DNA of 64,000 nt. It comes from Zygnema circumcarinatum (lineage: Eukaryota > Streptophyta > Zygnematophyceae > Zygnematales > Zygnemataceae). The notes below the pieces were generated by a model. It saw nothing but the letters and a program-made list of their open reading frames with translations. It had not been told where the DNA came from and searched no databases. This document shows positions 12,132 through 24,144 of the stretch, piece after piece. Every line of letters begins with the position of its first letter. Positions within the stretch are counted from its first letter, which is position 1. The stretch is taken from NCBI GenBank assembly GCA_037447605.1, contig CM074817.1, positions 599,542 through 663,541 of the forward strand, in the 5' to 3' direction. The position numbers and the translations under genes are program-made.

Positions 12132-15100
12132 ATGCTGCGCCGCAGATTGCGGCAGCTGGCAGCCATTGAGGCTGCTAGGCTTGCCCCCTCTTTCTCTCTT
12201 TGTGATGACTTGTATGGCTTCTACTTCACCCTGGAGGTTCCCAGCCAGGACTTAACCACTTGCACTTTGCTGTACAGCAGTGAGGTGGTGGGAGGCACTT
12301 TGAGTCCTCAATGGAGGCCTCTTCATTCTCCGTCTTCTTTGCTTCCGTCTTCCTCCCTCCATACGGCCTCATCTCTGCTGATCACAGTTCATTGTGTCAC
12401 TTGGAATACCGCTTGCGACTGTCAGGTAGATGTACTTGCGCAGTCAGAAAACCGGGTAGGACGCGCAAGCAAGTGCCAGCTGTGTATATGCTCACTTTTG
12501 CAGTTTGCAGCTCGCCCGACTCCAGGGCCTCGCTGGGCTCAATACCAGAGTGAAACAGAATTCAGAACTAGAGCAAGATTTTCAAAAAATTTGAGCAATG
12601 ACAAGTGCTTTCTATGGGTTCAAGAGGAGGATGTCATGGCTACATCACTGCACCTGGGATGGCTGCAGCCGGATGCGCCAACAGAAACAAACCGACTCGC
12701 AAACGCCTTGCTATTGGAGCTTAACGATGCAACATATTGTATAGCACTCGATCGTACAGACTTCAGAACAAATCTTCGTTTTTCATTTGACCGAGCAGTT
12801 TCTTCTGCGAAGAATATTACAATAGTTAATGCTGAATGGGAAGAGGATGGCACAACTACAGGAAACGCAAGAAGAGAGCCTGCTGTCGTTGAATGGTCTC
12901 AGCTGGAAAAAGGCATAGCAGAGATAAGCAGCTTGCGCGGTCTCCTGCGAGAGAGATTGCGGCAACGAGATGCTTATACAGAACAATTATTTCTGAAGAC
13001 TCAGGCAAGGATAAACAATTCATCATTTCTTTTTGGATTATTTGCTTGTTTCGTCAATTCAAGTTTGGATAACATGTCTGCACCCAAGAGCTTGTGTTTC
13101 AAGCAAGCCAATTTTACTGTATGGGGATCTTTGTCAACTGGACAAACATGTGGCATGAATCATGCAGTTCAATTTATTTTCCAGCACAGCTTAATTAGCC
13201 AGCTCGTGCAAGTAGGAAAGAGATGTATAAACCAGCAGCAAAGTGCAGTATTGGTGATCGTTCAACCAGACATACCAGCATCAGCACCACCAATGTCACT
13301 GTCAAAACTTGTCCTATTGGCCAATGAGTTGTCCTCTTTCGAAATGCAGACGAGAGAAAGGCGGCAAGTGCAAGTAGAGCAGCTGGAGGCCTTGCAACAA
13401 CGGATGAGTGGACGCCGTCGTGAAGTGGCAGCAGTGTTGGAGGAGCTCGCGGAGAAGAAGCAGGAGCTGAGCAGTTCTGTGGAGAGTTTACTTGTGCAAA
13501 CGAAAAATCTGCTGAACAGTGGGCGAGCTCTGCGCGCTGCTCGCACGAGGCTTCAGGTGAAGTTCCTTCTCCCTCAGGCTTTGCTCAACATCAATTGAAA
13601 CAATTACTCCTTTGTGATATTCTTAATGTTGCTATCTGTGCTCTGCTTGTTATCTCGACACCACGTACATGGTACGAGCTAGTCCACTGAGTTCTGCAGA
13701 CCACGTCTTTCGCAGTGTCCTAGGGCAAAACGCTGTAAGTTAATGATCATGCTGGTACTGAATTTCTGCGACTATCCCGTTCCTTTTCAGAATTCGTACG
13801 GTTGGAGGGTTGCACTTCTCATGTTTCACAATGTCCGAGTCGCCCTCTCTGTGAACTGGGCCTCCTCTTCTGTACACAGGAAACCATGAAGCAATTCAAA
13901 CTGTGCTCTGTTTCTTGCTTTCCTTGCCTCTCCTTGTCTTCGATCCATTTGCCTTGTCGTATTTCTCCAGGTTATTGCCTACTTCTCTCCCACCACAGCT
14001 CCTTCGTTATGTCATGTAAGCATTAGAGCTCCTAATGACGCACGATGACGCATCAGCAAGTCGTTTCCAAGTACAATGCCAAAGAATTCTTGGAGCAGAG
14101 AATAACAGGACGAGCCAATTAGCTTTGTTTTGGAATGTTGTTGTTTACGTAGTATGTTTTACTTGGGGCAACTCGTTACTGACTCAATCCTTAATCGACA
14201 TTCGGGCTGTTGAAGTATATGGCTGTTCGGGACCCTTCTCCTTGTAGCAAGATAATGTCTTTCCGTTTTTTGTGTTCTAGAGTCCATGATGGTCTTATGG
14301 TGATTTATGAGTGTTGTTTAATTGACTCTGCTCAAGCTCTGGACTGTCGTGTCATTAAGCATAAGCTTAACTTGAAAGGCTTTTGTTACCAGCACCATTG
14401 ATAGCCAGAGTTCTTATTTTGTTTCAAATGTCGTTGTTTGTCATTATTTGCATGCAGGACGCGGAGGTGATGCTGTCACAGAATGCTGGTACAAGGGCAG
14501 CTGCGCTGTTCTACGCATTAGCATGTAGACGGAGGCGTATGATCTGCCAGGTGGCAGCGATCTACCCCCTGAAGCGTCAATCTGGATATGTGTCTTCGCT
14601 CGTGCAGAAGGACGGTGCAGGTAAAATTGAACGAAGAGAAAATGAGGGCGAGAATGGGAACATAGCGGCAAAAGATTTTCAAGAAACAGAGGAATGGAGT
14701 GTTGCCGGTTTTCGGCTTCAAGATTTAGGACAGGCGCTGCAGCAAGGGCAGGGGGACAAGGCAGACCAGCAGCGCTGTGCTGCCGTCTTTGGATACGTGG
14801 CTCATGTGAGATTTTGAAAACCGGATCTTTTGACGTGGGGTGTGAGATGAGGAGTGAGGGTTGGGCGGGTGTCGGGGTTGAGCACTCGCGTTAAAGGATT
14901 CTGAAGGGATGCCGAGGATCAGCTTTTGCAGCATGATATCTCCATGTCTCTCGTGTTTAGCTTCACTTCGGATCCTTGCATCTGGTGGCCTGTCTGGATG
15001 CGCCGAACTCCTAAGCAACTTGTTTGATCTGCCGCTTTCGCAACTTAGCACAAATGTTATGAAAGTCCTTGACTTTTTCTATATTCCTTCACCTGAGTAT

Positions 15101-15978
15101 CATATCGTTGTCCTAGCATGTGATCTTCACTGTGCCATGCAATTGAAAATAGCTCATCTTGAGCATGCGGAGAGTCTGTCTTGACTGATTATTTTGTGTG
15201 CCTTACCTGGAAGAAGTTTGATGCTTATCATCACGTTGATGCTTTGTTTGAGGTGCTTGTGCAGACTGTTGTGTTGGTTGCCTCATACCTGGACGTACAC
15301 CTCCACTACCCTCTGAAGGCTGTCGGATCCACCTCTAAGATAATTGATCCACTTGGGCTGGTGGATCCAGCATCGGACTCGCTGCCCTCTGGGGCAGCTC
15401 TTACGAAAGACTCTGCCTCTTCGTATTCTGTGGAATATCCCCTATACCTCGAGGGGCAGGACGAGGCTGCTTTTGTGAAGGCTGTTGAACTCCTGAACGA
15501 AGTAAGTTTTGTCGCAGAGTGTCCTTCCTCCCCCCCCTGACCCCCATACCTTTTACGTGCGTCCCCACCATCACCCTCTTTCTTGTGTATATTTTCTCTC
15601 CCCCTCGTCCCTTGTTACACACGTGTACGCTACTAGGAGTCATTTATTATGCCTAGTATGTAAGATTTGAATTCCTTCGTCATCTGAAGTTGATGAGGAA
15701 GGAAGCAGATGGATTCTCGGAATCGTACGTGAGAGTGTTCTGTACACTGTATGTAGTCACCCTTCTGAATGTATTTATCGCTCCCACGTCGCAGTACAGG
15801 CTCTGCGTAGACTTTGTACGTGTCCGTCCCTCCTTCTGACTCGCCACTTTCGCGCGGGCAGAATCTTGAGCAGCTGCTCCAGGCTGTGGGTCTGTCATGG
15901 GTGGGGCCCACCCAGACAATGCCAAATTTGCATCGTCTATTGACAGCTGTCCGCAACTGGACCTGCCATCTGGCATAG
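12132..15978 (+). CDS. VPS38: VPS38/UVRAG subunit of class III PI3-kinase complex II
   Basis: Predicted exons: 12132-13004, 13350-13556, 14458-14805, 15265-15501, 15862-15978, all phase 0, 593 aa. An in-frame 78-nt intron at 12426-12503 is possible. The order matches UVRAG/VPS38: N-terminal C2-like region (LYGFYFTLEVPSQDLTT, LSPQWRPL), NALLLELNDATYC, a coiled coil (QVEQLEALQQRM, EVAAVLEELAEKKQELSSSV), then the C-terminal domain with LFYALACRRRRMICQVAAIYPL, AVFGYVAH, VVLVASYLDVHLHYPL, VEYPLYLEG and a final MPNLHRLL. The protein would partner VPS34, VPS15 and ATG6/Beclin in endosomal and vacuolar trafficking. The intron after 13004 has a GC donor (CAG|GCAAGG). Family assignment is firm; the C2 region boundaries are not. 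Confidence 0.85.
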
Positions 15979-16326
15979 GACGTCGGAGCAAGAAACATTG
16001 CTCCTAAAAAGGCAAGAGGGTTGAGGGCATGAAATGAAGAAAGGGATGAATCTGCTCCAATCATTTCGCATCCGTAGAAGTGTTTCGATCTGGCGAAAGG
16101 TAAGCCTTGACTCTCACTCCGCCCCCTTCCCCTCGCCCTCCCCCTCTTTGTGAGAAGCACACACAAACGATGGAGTCCTTTTTGGCTTTTCTTTTGTTCA
16201 CCAACAATTTCTCTTTTTGTGCTCTCTTCATTTTCTTTTTGAAGTTGTAACTGGCAAAGAGGGAGCCGGGAAATCTTGATGTTGGTGGCTTCCTTATTGT
16301 GCCATTTCTTGTCCGAGAGACTGGAT

Positions 16327-16328
16327 GC

Positions 16329-16386
<58 letters not shown>

Positions 16387-16672
16387 TCTCCCTCTCCCAC
16401 TCCCACTCCCTCTCCCTCTCCCTCTCCCTTTCCTTCTCCAACTCCCACTCCCACTCCCTCTCCCTCTCCCTCTCCCTTTCCTTCTCCCTCTCCCTCTTCC
16501 TCTCCTTCTCCCTCTCCCTCTCCCTCTCCCTCTCCTCTCTCTCCCCTCTCCTCTCCCTCTCCCTCTCTCCCCTCTCCTCTCCCTCTCCCTCTCCCTCTCC
16601 TCTCTCTCTCTCCCCTCACTCTCTTTCTCTCTCTCTATCTCTCTCCTCTCTCTCTCTCCCCCTCTCGGAATC
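16327..16672. repeat. CT / CTCCCT microsatellite block
   Basis: An uninterrupted (CT)n run at about 16344-16381 passes into degenerate CTCCCT and CCTCTC repeats for a further 290 bp. Length is likely to vary between individuals. Confidence 0.95.
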
Positions 16673-16842
16673 TCCCAACGCTTTTTTTGCTCTTTCCTTG
16701 CGCCTTTCTGTGTGAGCAGTGTGTGCGGTGGGCAGGATGCCTTTGGGGCTGGCATAGAAACGTCAGCGCGCAGCTGCCCCTGCTCTGCGCAACGGCCTCC
16801 TCTCGTGCGCTCACGCCGCGGCCATGCAGCAGTCACCGTCAT

Positions 16843-16872
16843 GTCGTGTCGTGTCGTGTCGTGTCGTGTCTT
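16843..16872. repeat. GTCGT pentanucleotide repeat
   Basis: About six consecutive copies of a 5-bp GTCGT unit. Confidence 0.9.
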
Positions 16873-17217
16873 GGCTTGTCGTTGTGTGTATGGAAGGGGT
16901 CGGCGGAGTGAACTGATCTCGCTGGTAGGCTCCTGCGCGTGTTCGAATACCTCTTGTCCAAATAAAAGGAGCGGCTCGATAAATTTAATATGGGGTATCT
17001 CTCCATTTGAAGGAGTTTGTGGGAGCTGTAATGTTCACGTGCACGCTCTCCGCCCTGCGCCACTCCTCTCCTCTCTCCTCTCTGGCTGTTGTTCTCTCCC
17101 GCCTCCGCCTCCGCTTTCGCCTGCTCCCGTCCGTCCGTGCGTGTGTGCTTGCGCGCGTCCCGTCCGTTCCCGTCCCTCAGTGCGAGCCCGCGCCCTCTCG
17201 GAGGCGGAGAGGGACCG

Positions 17218-17225
17218 CCGTACGG
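17218..17225. promoter_or_regulatory. CCGTACGG palindrome upstream of the F-box gene
   Basis: A perfect 8-bp GTAC-core palindrome 640 bp upstream of the F-box/LRR start codon, one of a recurring set in this window. Confidence 0.35.
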
Positions 17226-17866
17226 TCGTGCCGGACACAGCGATTTATATGTGCGTACAAATTCCGTATGTCGGCGACCGTTGAAGGTCCGGATATTTTG
17301 GGCCACGCGGGGTCGGGGCACCGCCCAGACGTGTACGGATGGAGAGGGGTGCGCGGAGGTGCGCGGAGGGGCGCGGAGGACCACTCGGCCGCTTGCGCCT
17401 CGCCGACAGTGCGAGGGAGGGAGAAGTAGACCACTCGCCTTCGCGCTGCTTCTCCCCCGACCTCGCCTGCGGGGGGAGGCGACGAGCGTGGAGGTGGAGA
17501 GTATATGAGACTAGATCTGGGAGCTGCTGGAACGTTGGCGTCCTCCTCTCCAACGCTCCCGCTTCCGCCTTCCATCTCCCTCTCGCTTCGCCGGCTTTTT
17601 TTACACCTTCGCTTCCGCTTGCCTTTTTTTTTCCTTGCTTGATTTCGTGGCCGCATATCTGAGCCTGCTGTTAAATTCTTTCTCTCTCTCCCTCAAATTT
17701 CTCTCCCTCCCTCAACTTTCTCTCTCTCCCTCAACTTTCTCTCTCTCCCTCAACTTTCTCTGTTTGTTTCCCCCGCCCTACCGCACATCTTCCCTCCCTT
17801 TCTCTTCCGACCCTGCGGTATGTAAATCTTCATCGGTTCCTTGCGAAGCCCTTCGCGTGCCCATCC

Positions 17867-20800
17867 ATGGATGCCTTGCTCCCACCCTTTTCCCTTCCCC
17901 CCTCCCTTTCCTCCCTCCCGGACGATGTCCTCCTGGAGATCCTACACCGCCTCCCCACTCTACAGCGCCTTTCTGCTCAATCAGTGTGCGCCAGGTGGCG
18001 GGACCTCCTCCGCCACCCCTCTCTCTGGCAGCATCTCAACCTCGAAGACGCTCCTCACCTCTCCTCGCGGCAGGTGGTGCATCTTGTAGGGCTCACCGCA
18101 CTCCCTGACGGCCATGGATTTGGGCTCCGCAGCCTCCGAGCAGCTGGCACGTGGCAGCTGGAGGTGAGCCAGCTGCTGCCCGCCCTGCAGCTTTGCTTGC
18201 ACCTCGAAGCATTGCAAGCAGTCGCCTCTCCCACAGGGGGTCGGCCGCAAGTGACCGCCGCCTCTCTCCCGGCACTCGCCCGGCTGTGCGAGGCGGGGGG
18301 TGCAATCTCCGCAAGTGATGCGGAGAGTGCTGGGAGCGTGGAGGGAATGAGAGAGGGAGAGGGGGAGGGAGAGGAGGAGATTGGGTCGAACTTGCAAGCT
18401 GTGCTCGGGGGGGAGAGGTTCTGGGTGGGGGGAGCAAACAATTCCAGGCCTAGAGGAGGAGGAGAGAACTTTCTTTTTGGAGGAGAAAACAGAATTGGGG
18501 GAAATAATTTCAGAACTGGAGCTGGGAGAGACAATTTTACAGGCAGGACGGACAATGGTAGCAGTCTAAAAGAAAACATTGGCAGGGGGAGGGTAAGCCG
18601 GAGAGTTGGAGGCACAAGAGTTGAGGTTGACCTGGAGGTGGACTGGTCCACGGAGGAGGAGCTGGACGAGACGGCCAGCCAGCTGACAGAATCTGAGTGG
18701 TCCCTCGTGTTCGCTGCGGTGGGTGAAAAGCTTCCGCTGCTGCGAGTTCGAGCGTTGTATATCGAGATTTTTTCAGTGGAGCAGACATGGCCCCTTCTGC
18801 TTTCTTCACTCAGAACAAATACCAGCTTGCAAGAGCTTTACATTGTCTGTCTCCATTGCGATGTATTGACTCTTGGAGATATGCTGTCGAGCTTGGCGGA
18901 TGCTCTTGAAGCGGGCGGTTCTCTGCGAGTAGCTCAGATAAAGTATGCGGAGTTTCGATCTCCCTTACATCTTCGGCCTCTTCTGCGCCTCTGCAGCGGA
19001 GTGTCATCATCACTTCGCAGGTTAGAGCTTATCAAATGCGATTTTCCTTTCGGGGCAGAATTGGGGTTGGCAGAATTACTTTCTGCCGATACTCTTTTAG
19101 AGGAGCTTGTGGTGGATGGAGGGGGGAAAGCGGAAGCCATTGCGCCCGCTTTAGCGAGCAACACAACATTGAAGATTTTGCGGTTACAGGGAGTAGTGGA
19201 ATGTGGTGTAATAAAACTAGGAGAAGCGCTGCAGCACAATAAGACTCTTGTGGAGTTGGACTTGCGACATATGATGGTGACGCATGCGGGCCTGATGGCT
19301 TTGGCAGCAGCGCTGCACGAAAACAAGTCCCTCAGGACATTGCGCCTGGATCGTGAGTGTCCTTTCTGCTGCCTTTAACATGCTCTAGGAGAGTTGTTTG
19401 TTGCCTACCCATTTTCGGAGTTTGTGAAGGCTTTCTTTGAATGTCAGTAGATCAACACTCTACAGCCGATTGGGCATGGAGATGAATGAATGTAGGCTCC
19501 CTGCTCTGTTCAATGCTTTCGGTCACCTTTCTCAAGTGAGTAACATGCAATCATAAGCCTGCAACAAGTCAATCTATATCCTTGACAGAACTCAGCACCT
19601 GACCTGAGATCCCAAACCCCCCGCACCTGCAATACCCGAAAACCCATCAAGCTTAACTCCAATATCCCAACCAATTCTGAAAATGTCCTTACCCCTGCAA
19701 CCTTTCACTTGTTGCTTCTTTGCATGTCCAGACGGCCAAGTGGATTACTTTTTGGCGACAGAGGAGCTCGTGGAGGCCCTGGAGGCGGTGGTGGCGGCCG
19801 TGGAGCAGAGGGGCGGAATGGACGTTTTGGGCGTGTCGGCTCCGGACGGCTTCTGGCTGACCTCCTCGAAAGCGCCCTTCCTCTCGCTGCCCAAACGCTT
19901 CTATGAGCCCTCGTTGGCACGGATCGCGACGGGCCCCTCCCCGCTTGTGAAGGCGCTGCACATCACATGTGAGGGATGCAATGCACTCAGCGTGACCCCT
20001 ATGCGAACGAGATTATGAGAACAAAGTATATGGCCGAAAGTTTCAGAAAATTCGTTGTTGAAGGAGGACACTGTCTGTTAGCAAGTTGGTGTATTGTCGG
20101 GAGATCGCTGCAGGAAGTCAATCTATATTCCCAAAGATCACAGGGAACGATATGGGGCTCGTTTCCATGTGCAGCTCCCTGGGAGGAGTGGCAGGCGGGG
20201 GATGCGGCTGCATGGAGGCTGTGGTTCGGGCTTTCCTGCGCCAATGAAGGCGGACTCGGGGCATCGGGTGAGCGGGGCTCTGTGCGCTTGGGTCGTCTGG
20301 CCACTCAATATGGGTGTGTTTTGTTTCTTCTTTCGGGTCATGTTATAGAGGTGACGAAACAACAAACAGCTGTTCAAACCAAGCGACAGAGGACGAGAGA
20401 ACACGGGTTTTACGAATTACAAAGACGACAATTCTCTTGCACTTGAGCCTTAAACGAGTTTTTTGGTCACCAGTCAGAATGGCAATTAAAAGAGCTACAG
20501 CGGTCGAATTACTAGAATTTCTGAATTACAGTCGATTGCCATATTTTTCCTTAGCACTATGAATATGTAGAGATTATCCTTCCACGTGGACGTGGCGTCT
20601 GTCCAAGCCATTTCATAAAAGTTTTGGAACGTCGTACTGTTTTCATAGGCGATGTTCTCATCCTGTGACCGCCGGTCATCCACCTCCTGCAAGAGAACAT
20701 GCTCTTGCATGTTTGCGAGATGTTTTACCTCTTATTCGGGTCTGTACGTTTTGCTTGCTCACACGACTGGCCTGGTCATGTGCAGCGGAGGCTCTCTCAA

Positions 20801-21435
20801 GGAGGGGAGAGACTCCTGGCAAAGGAGTCCGCCTGCACTTACTGCACGACGGGGGAGGAGAGGTGGAGGTGTGGGCGACGCACGCGTGGGTCAGTCAGCA
20901 TCCGGACCCTCCCTCCCTCCTGGCCAAGGGCTCCCTAATGATCCTACAGCCTTTACTAGGTTACGGTTTACAGGATTCGTTCGTTCTTGTCAGTCATTTG
21001 TTTGGCAGATTTGAAGGTCCCTGAGCCAAGCCCTGTGCGCCCGTGCAGGTCCCGGCGCTGTCGCGGCACGTGGCGGTGGAGCGGTCGGCGTGGGCGCGGG
21101 CGGGCGAGGCGTTGCTGGTGGCGGTGTTCCCGGCGGTGCACGTGTGGGAGAGCGTGGCGGCGGTGCACCGCGCGGAGTGCGCGCGGTACAGCTGCTGCCT
21201 CGACTGGTGCTTCCTCGCGCCGCTCGCGCTCGTGCGCACCGCGGGGCTCGTCGCGGGGCTGCTCGCGCTCTACCTCGTCCTCTACGCGCAGGCGCTCGCG
21301 CTGCGCCTCCACGACGCCGCGCGCCGCCTCTTCCTCCCCGCGCCGCCGCCCGGGGAGGCGCCGGAGCCCAAGCGCCACCCCACCGCGCTGCTGCGCACGC
21401 CCGAGGGCCACCGCCTGCTGCGCAACATCGTCTAG
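17867..21435 (+). CDS. F-box/leucine-rich-repeat protein with hydrophobic C-terminus
   Basis: Predicted exons: 17867-19352, 19732-19968, 20082-20267, 20786-20889, 21049-21435; phases close exactly for 799 aa. The F-box is at about residues 14-58 (SLPDDVLLEILHRLP, VCARWRDLLRHPSLWQHL). After a Gly-rich, acidic linker, RNI-type leucine-rich repeats run from about 290 to 495 (LRVRALYIEIF, SLQELYIVCL, LRRLELIKC, LKILRLQGV, LVELDLRHM, LRTLRLD). F-box/LRR proteins present substrates to SCF ubiquitin ligases (established). The last 300 residues match nothing I know. The final exon has two hydrophobic stretches, the stronger at about 729-756 (VRTAGLVAGLLALYLVLY), suggesting membrane anchoring. Exons 2-4 are inferred from phase and splice signals only. 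Confidence 0.75.
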
Positions 21436-24144
21436 AGGAGAGGAGAGGCCGAGAGGGCGATCGAGCCGGAGAGGTCATCATCGCCTCAAGTGTGGGCGAG
21501 GGAGGCCGCTCGGTGCTCCCAAACGTGGACTGTTTTGGTCGAGTATGAATAAAACCGTGCCTTGATTTCATTTTCTTCTTTTTCATTCCCTCCCTTCGAC
21601 TTCGATGTGGGGACGCATTTCGCCTGGAATTGTTGTTTGCATGCTACGAAAAGTTGTCATGCAGCTGATGGCTATTGGCGCATCGGGGCGTCAGTACCAG
21701 TCAAGAGGATGGTGCGTGATTCCTGCTTCGATTATTACACGCATTTGGACGATTGCGGAAAAATAGTTGACAATTTAAGCAGTAGTTGTCGAACTAACGG
21801 TCCGTCGACCCGCCCACGCCACGCCGCATCCCCAAGCGCACTATCGCTTCAAGTGCCGGAGGACGGGCGAGGCCCTCCGCACGCGCGCGTCGTGACGCGT
21901 CACCGCGGTCACGGAGGGCGGGACCGCCGTACGGACGGACGCTCCGCCCGAGAGAAGAAGAGAAGATGCGCAGGGAGGCGGCGAGGGCGCCAGCGGTGCG
22001 CCACGCCGTGTCGCGTCACGGCGGCGTTCGCTGGCGGCGGCCTCGCCTCTCCTTCCGTCCCGCCGCTCGGCTTCAAAAATAAGATGAGCACAAGTGGTCG
22101 TTCAAGTTTCGATTTCGAGTTGACGCTGCGCTGCGCGTGCCGCGAATCAATCAACCGACCGACCACTCGCGAGCCGCGCGGAGGCCGCCTCCGTCCGTCC
22201 TCTTCCTGCGCGTCCCGACGCCGCGGAGGCGGCAGGCACCGAGGGCGGGCGCGAGGCCAAACCAAATGTGAAAATGAGATGTGAAATGTTCCTCGATTCG
22301 CGCGAGACTCGATTCCACCCGCAGCCCCCGCAACAATGTGGTGGTGGACCCACGAGTTCAACTTATCCCGACCTGACCCAGCGTGGATCCAGCACGTGCT
22401 GCGGGACAGCGCACAGGCCCGCGCCGTACCGTACGAACGGCGGTCGGCGCAGTTCAACCCGCCGAAGCAGGCCACACCTCCCCCGCGCCGCTCCACCGGG
22501 CAGATCCGCAAACTTTCCGGTCGGCCCCCGGCTCTGGGCAGGCCTCGAGCCCCTCTCACTGGCCGGCCCGTGCGCGGGCAGGCCCGGGGAACGTTTCGTG
22601 CGCCGGGCAGGGCCTCGTCTCGCTTCGCGGGCTGCCCGCGAGGGGCGGTTCCGTGCGAGGGCGCTTTTAGGGTTCCCGCGCGCTAGCGGGTCCGCGCTGA
22701 CGCAGGCGCGGGACGGACGGACGCACGGACGGAAGGACACGTGGCGCGGAGGGGCGGCCCGGGAGGAGGGAGGGAGGAAGGAAGTCGCCAGCCATGGCCG
22801 CGGGCAAGACGGAGCGGGGACGCGGGCCGTGCCTGGGGAAGGACCGCCGCCGCTAGCCCGCCTCGCCGCCAGCTGCTGGCTCTGAGGCGGGGAGGACCAG
22901 CATTTCCAGCTGTCGGAGTTTGAATTCGAGGGAGGCTTTCAGTTCTCTTCAAGGTGGCTTCTGGCTTGAAGCAAAGAGAGCTCTATGTTTTTGGTTGTTA
23001 TATTCTCTTCCCATCATATTTTCTCTACCCTTGGTCTTATCCTCTGCTGCTGCTCTCCTCCTCTTGTTTTTCACTTTCTCCTCGGGTACCCTTCCCCTCT
23101 TTACCGTCCCCCTCTTTCCCTTCCTCTGGCTTGCCTCTTTCCTCGTTTTACCCCCTTTAACTTTCGGTCTGTCTCCTTGCCCTTCCAAAGCCCCCTCCCA
23201 CCCATTTTTTTTTCTCCTTTCCATTTTTGCTCTCTTCTGTCCTCTTCTTCACTTTCTGTTGCTGTTCTCCGCTGTCAAATTTCACTTTCTCTCTCCTACC
23301 CCATTCTCTCTCCGTATCTCCCACTCCCTCCGCCTCCCTCCTTTTTATTTCTGCCCTCGCACTTCCTCCTTTCAAGGCCCCTCCCATCCGAACTTCCTCC
23401 AGACATAAAAAGGTTTTCCAACGCTTCCGCGTCCGTTTTGAGCTTGTCGCGAAGCCGTAAATTCAACTTAAAACTTGACGAATTTGATCAAGAAACCGGA
23501 GCAAAGTTTGGCATTTTTTAGGCCAAGAATGGCTTTTTGCGGCTATTGCAGTCTGTATTAGTCTTCCTCGTTCTGCCCTCACGCGCTGAATGCATGCCGG
23601 GCCCTATGCAGGACCTCGCTCTCATTCGCAGGACGGGGTCAACGGGAAAGGCGAAACATATCGTGCATTCAAGCAGTTAGTACTCTTTCAAGTCTGTTTA
23701 TTTTTTTTCCGCTTTACATCTTAAGTTGAGGTGGGCTCAATTAACCTGCTTTCTGGTCCTTAGGGTTGCCGAAGGGCGGTCACTTTGGCACCTTGAGTTG
23801 AACCTTTACCTTTTCACTTTATGCTACAACGTCTCTCTGTCCTCCCTTCGTCCCCACTCGTCTCCTTGTTAGGATCATGCATTCATTTGCTGCATTTCGG
23901 GTCACACATTACCGCCCCCCTTTCTTCTTCAGGACGAAAATGTGAAAGGGGTTCACTAATGAAAGGGACTGTTTCTGGTTGGCATGTTGTTCATGTGACT
24001 GCTCACATTGCACTACTTTGCTGTGTGACAAAATTTGCAGATTGGTGGAGCGCCCCCATCTGCAGACTTGTCCCCGGCAAAACTCTTGGCAACAGAGTTT
24101 CAACATCGAGTTTCAGTGTTTTGGAGGAGAGGAGGGCTAGCGCC
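21436..24144. other. Intergenic and 5' leader region of the bZIP gene
   Basis: AATAAA at about 21547 probably serves the F-box gene. CCGTACGG at 21927-21934 and GTAC-core sites at 22423-22437, plus ACGTGGC cores near 22738, mark a GC-rich promoter-like tract. CT-rich sequence at 22990-23400 may be 5' UTR. No protein-coding exon is recognisable; a short non-coding leader exon ending near 23695 is possible. Confidence 0.5.
21920..22445. promoter_or_regulatory. GTAC-core palindrome cluster upstream of the bZIP gene
   Basis: CCGTACGG at 21927-21934 and GCCGTACCGTACGAACGG-type sequence at 22423-22440 lie 1.7-2.2 kb before the bZIP start codon, in otherwise gene-free GC-rich DNA. Confidence 0.3.

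Larger units (their letters stand above)
15979..17866. other. Intergenic region with low-complexity block and F-box promoter
   Basis: Contains the VPS38 3' flank, a CT-rich low-complexity block (16327-16672), a GTCGT pentamer repeat at about 16843-16872, a CCGTACGG palindrome at 17218-17225, and CT-rich sequence (17680-17760) leading into the F-box gene start, likely its 5' leader. No coding segment recognised; long frames here are simple-repeat translations. Confidence 0.6.

Noticed and set aside
15633-16911. Frames of 180-330 codons over the CT block
   Set aside because: Pure (SL)n, (SP)n or (EGEG)n readings of a microsatellite; the 5' part of one overlaps the VPS38 last exon on the opposite strand.
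20968-21586. Several long frames on both strands over 21.0-21.6 kb
   Set aside because: Shadow frames of the GC-rich last exon of the F-box gene; only the frame starting at 21049 has a splice acceptor, matching phase and balanced composition.
21909-22740. Long Arg/Pro-rich frames upstream of the bZIP gene
   Set aside because: GC-rich promoter-like DNA open in many frames; no similarity or intron pattern.
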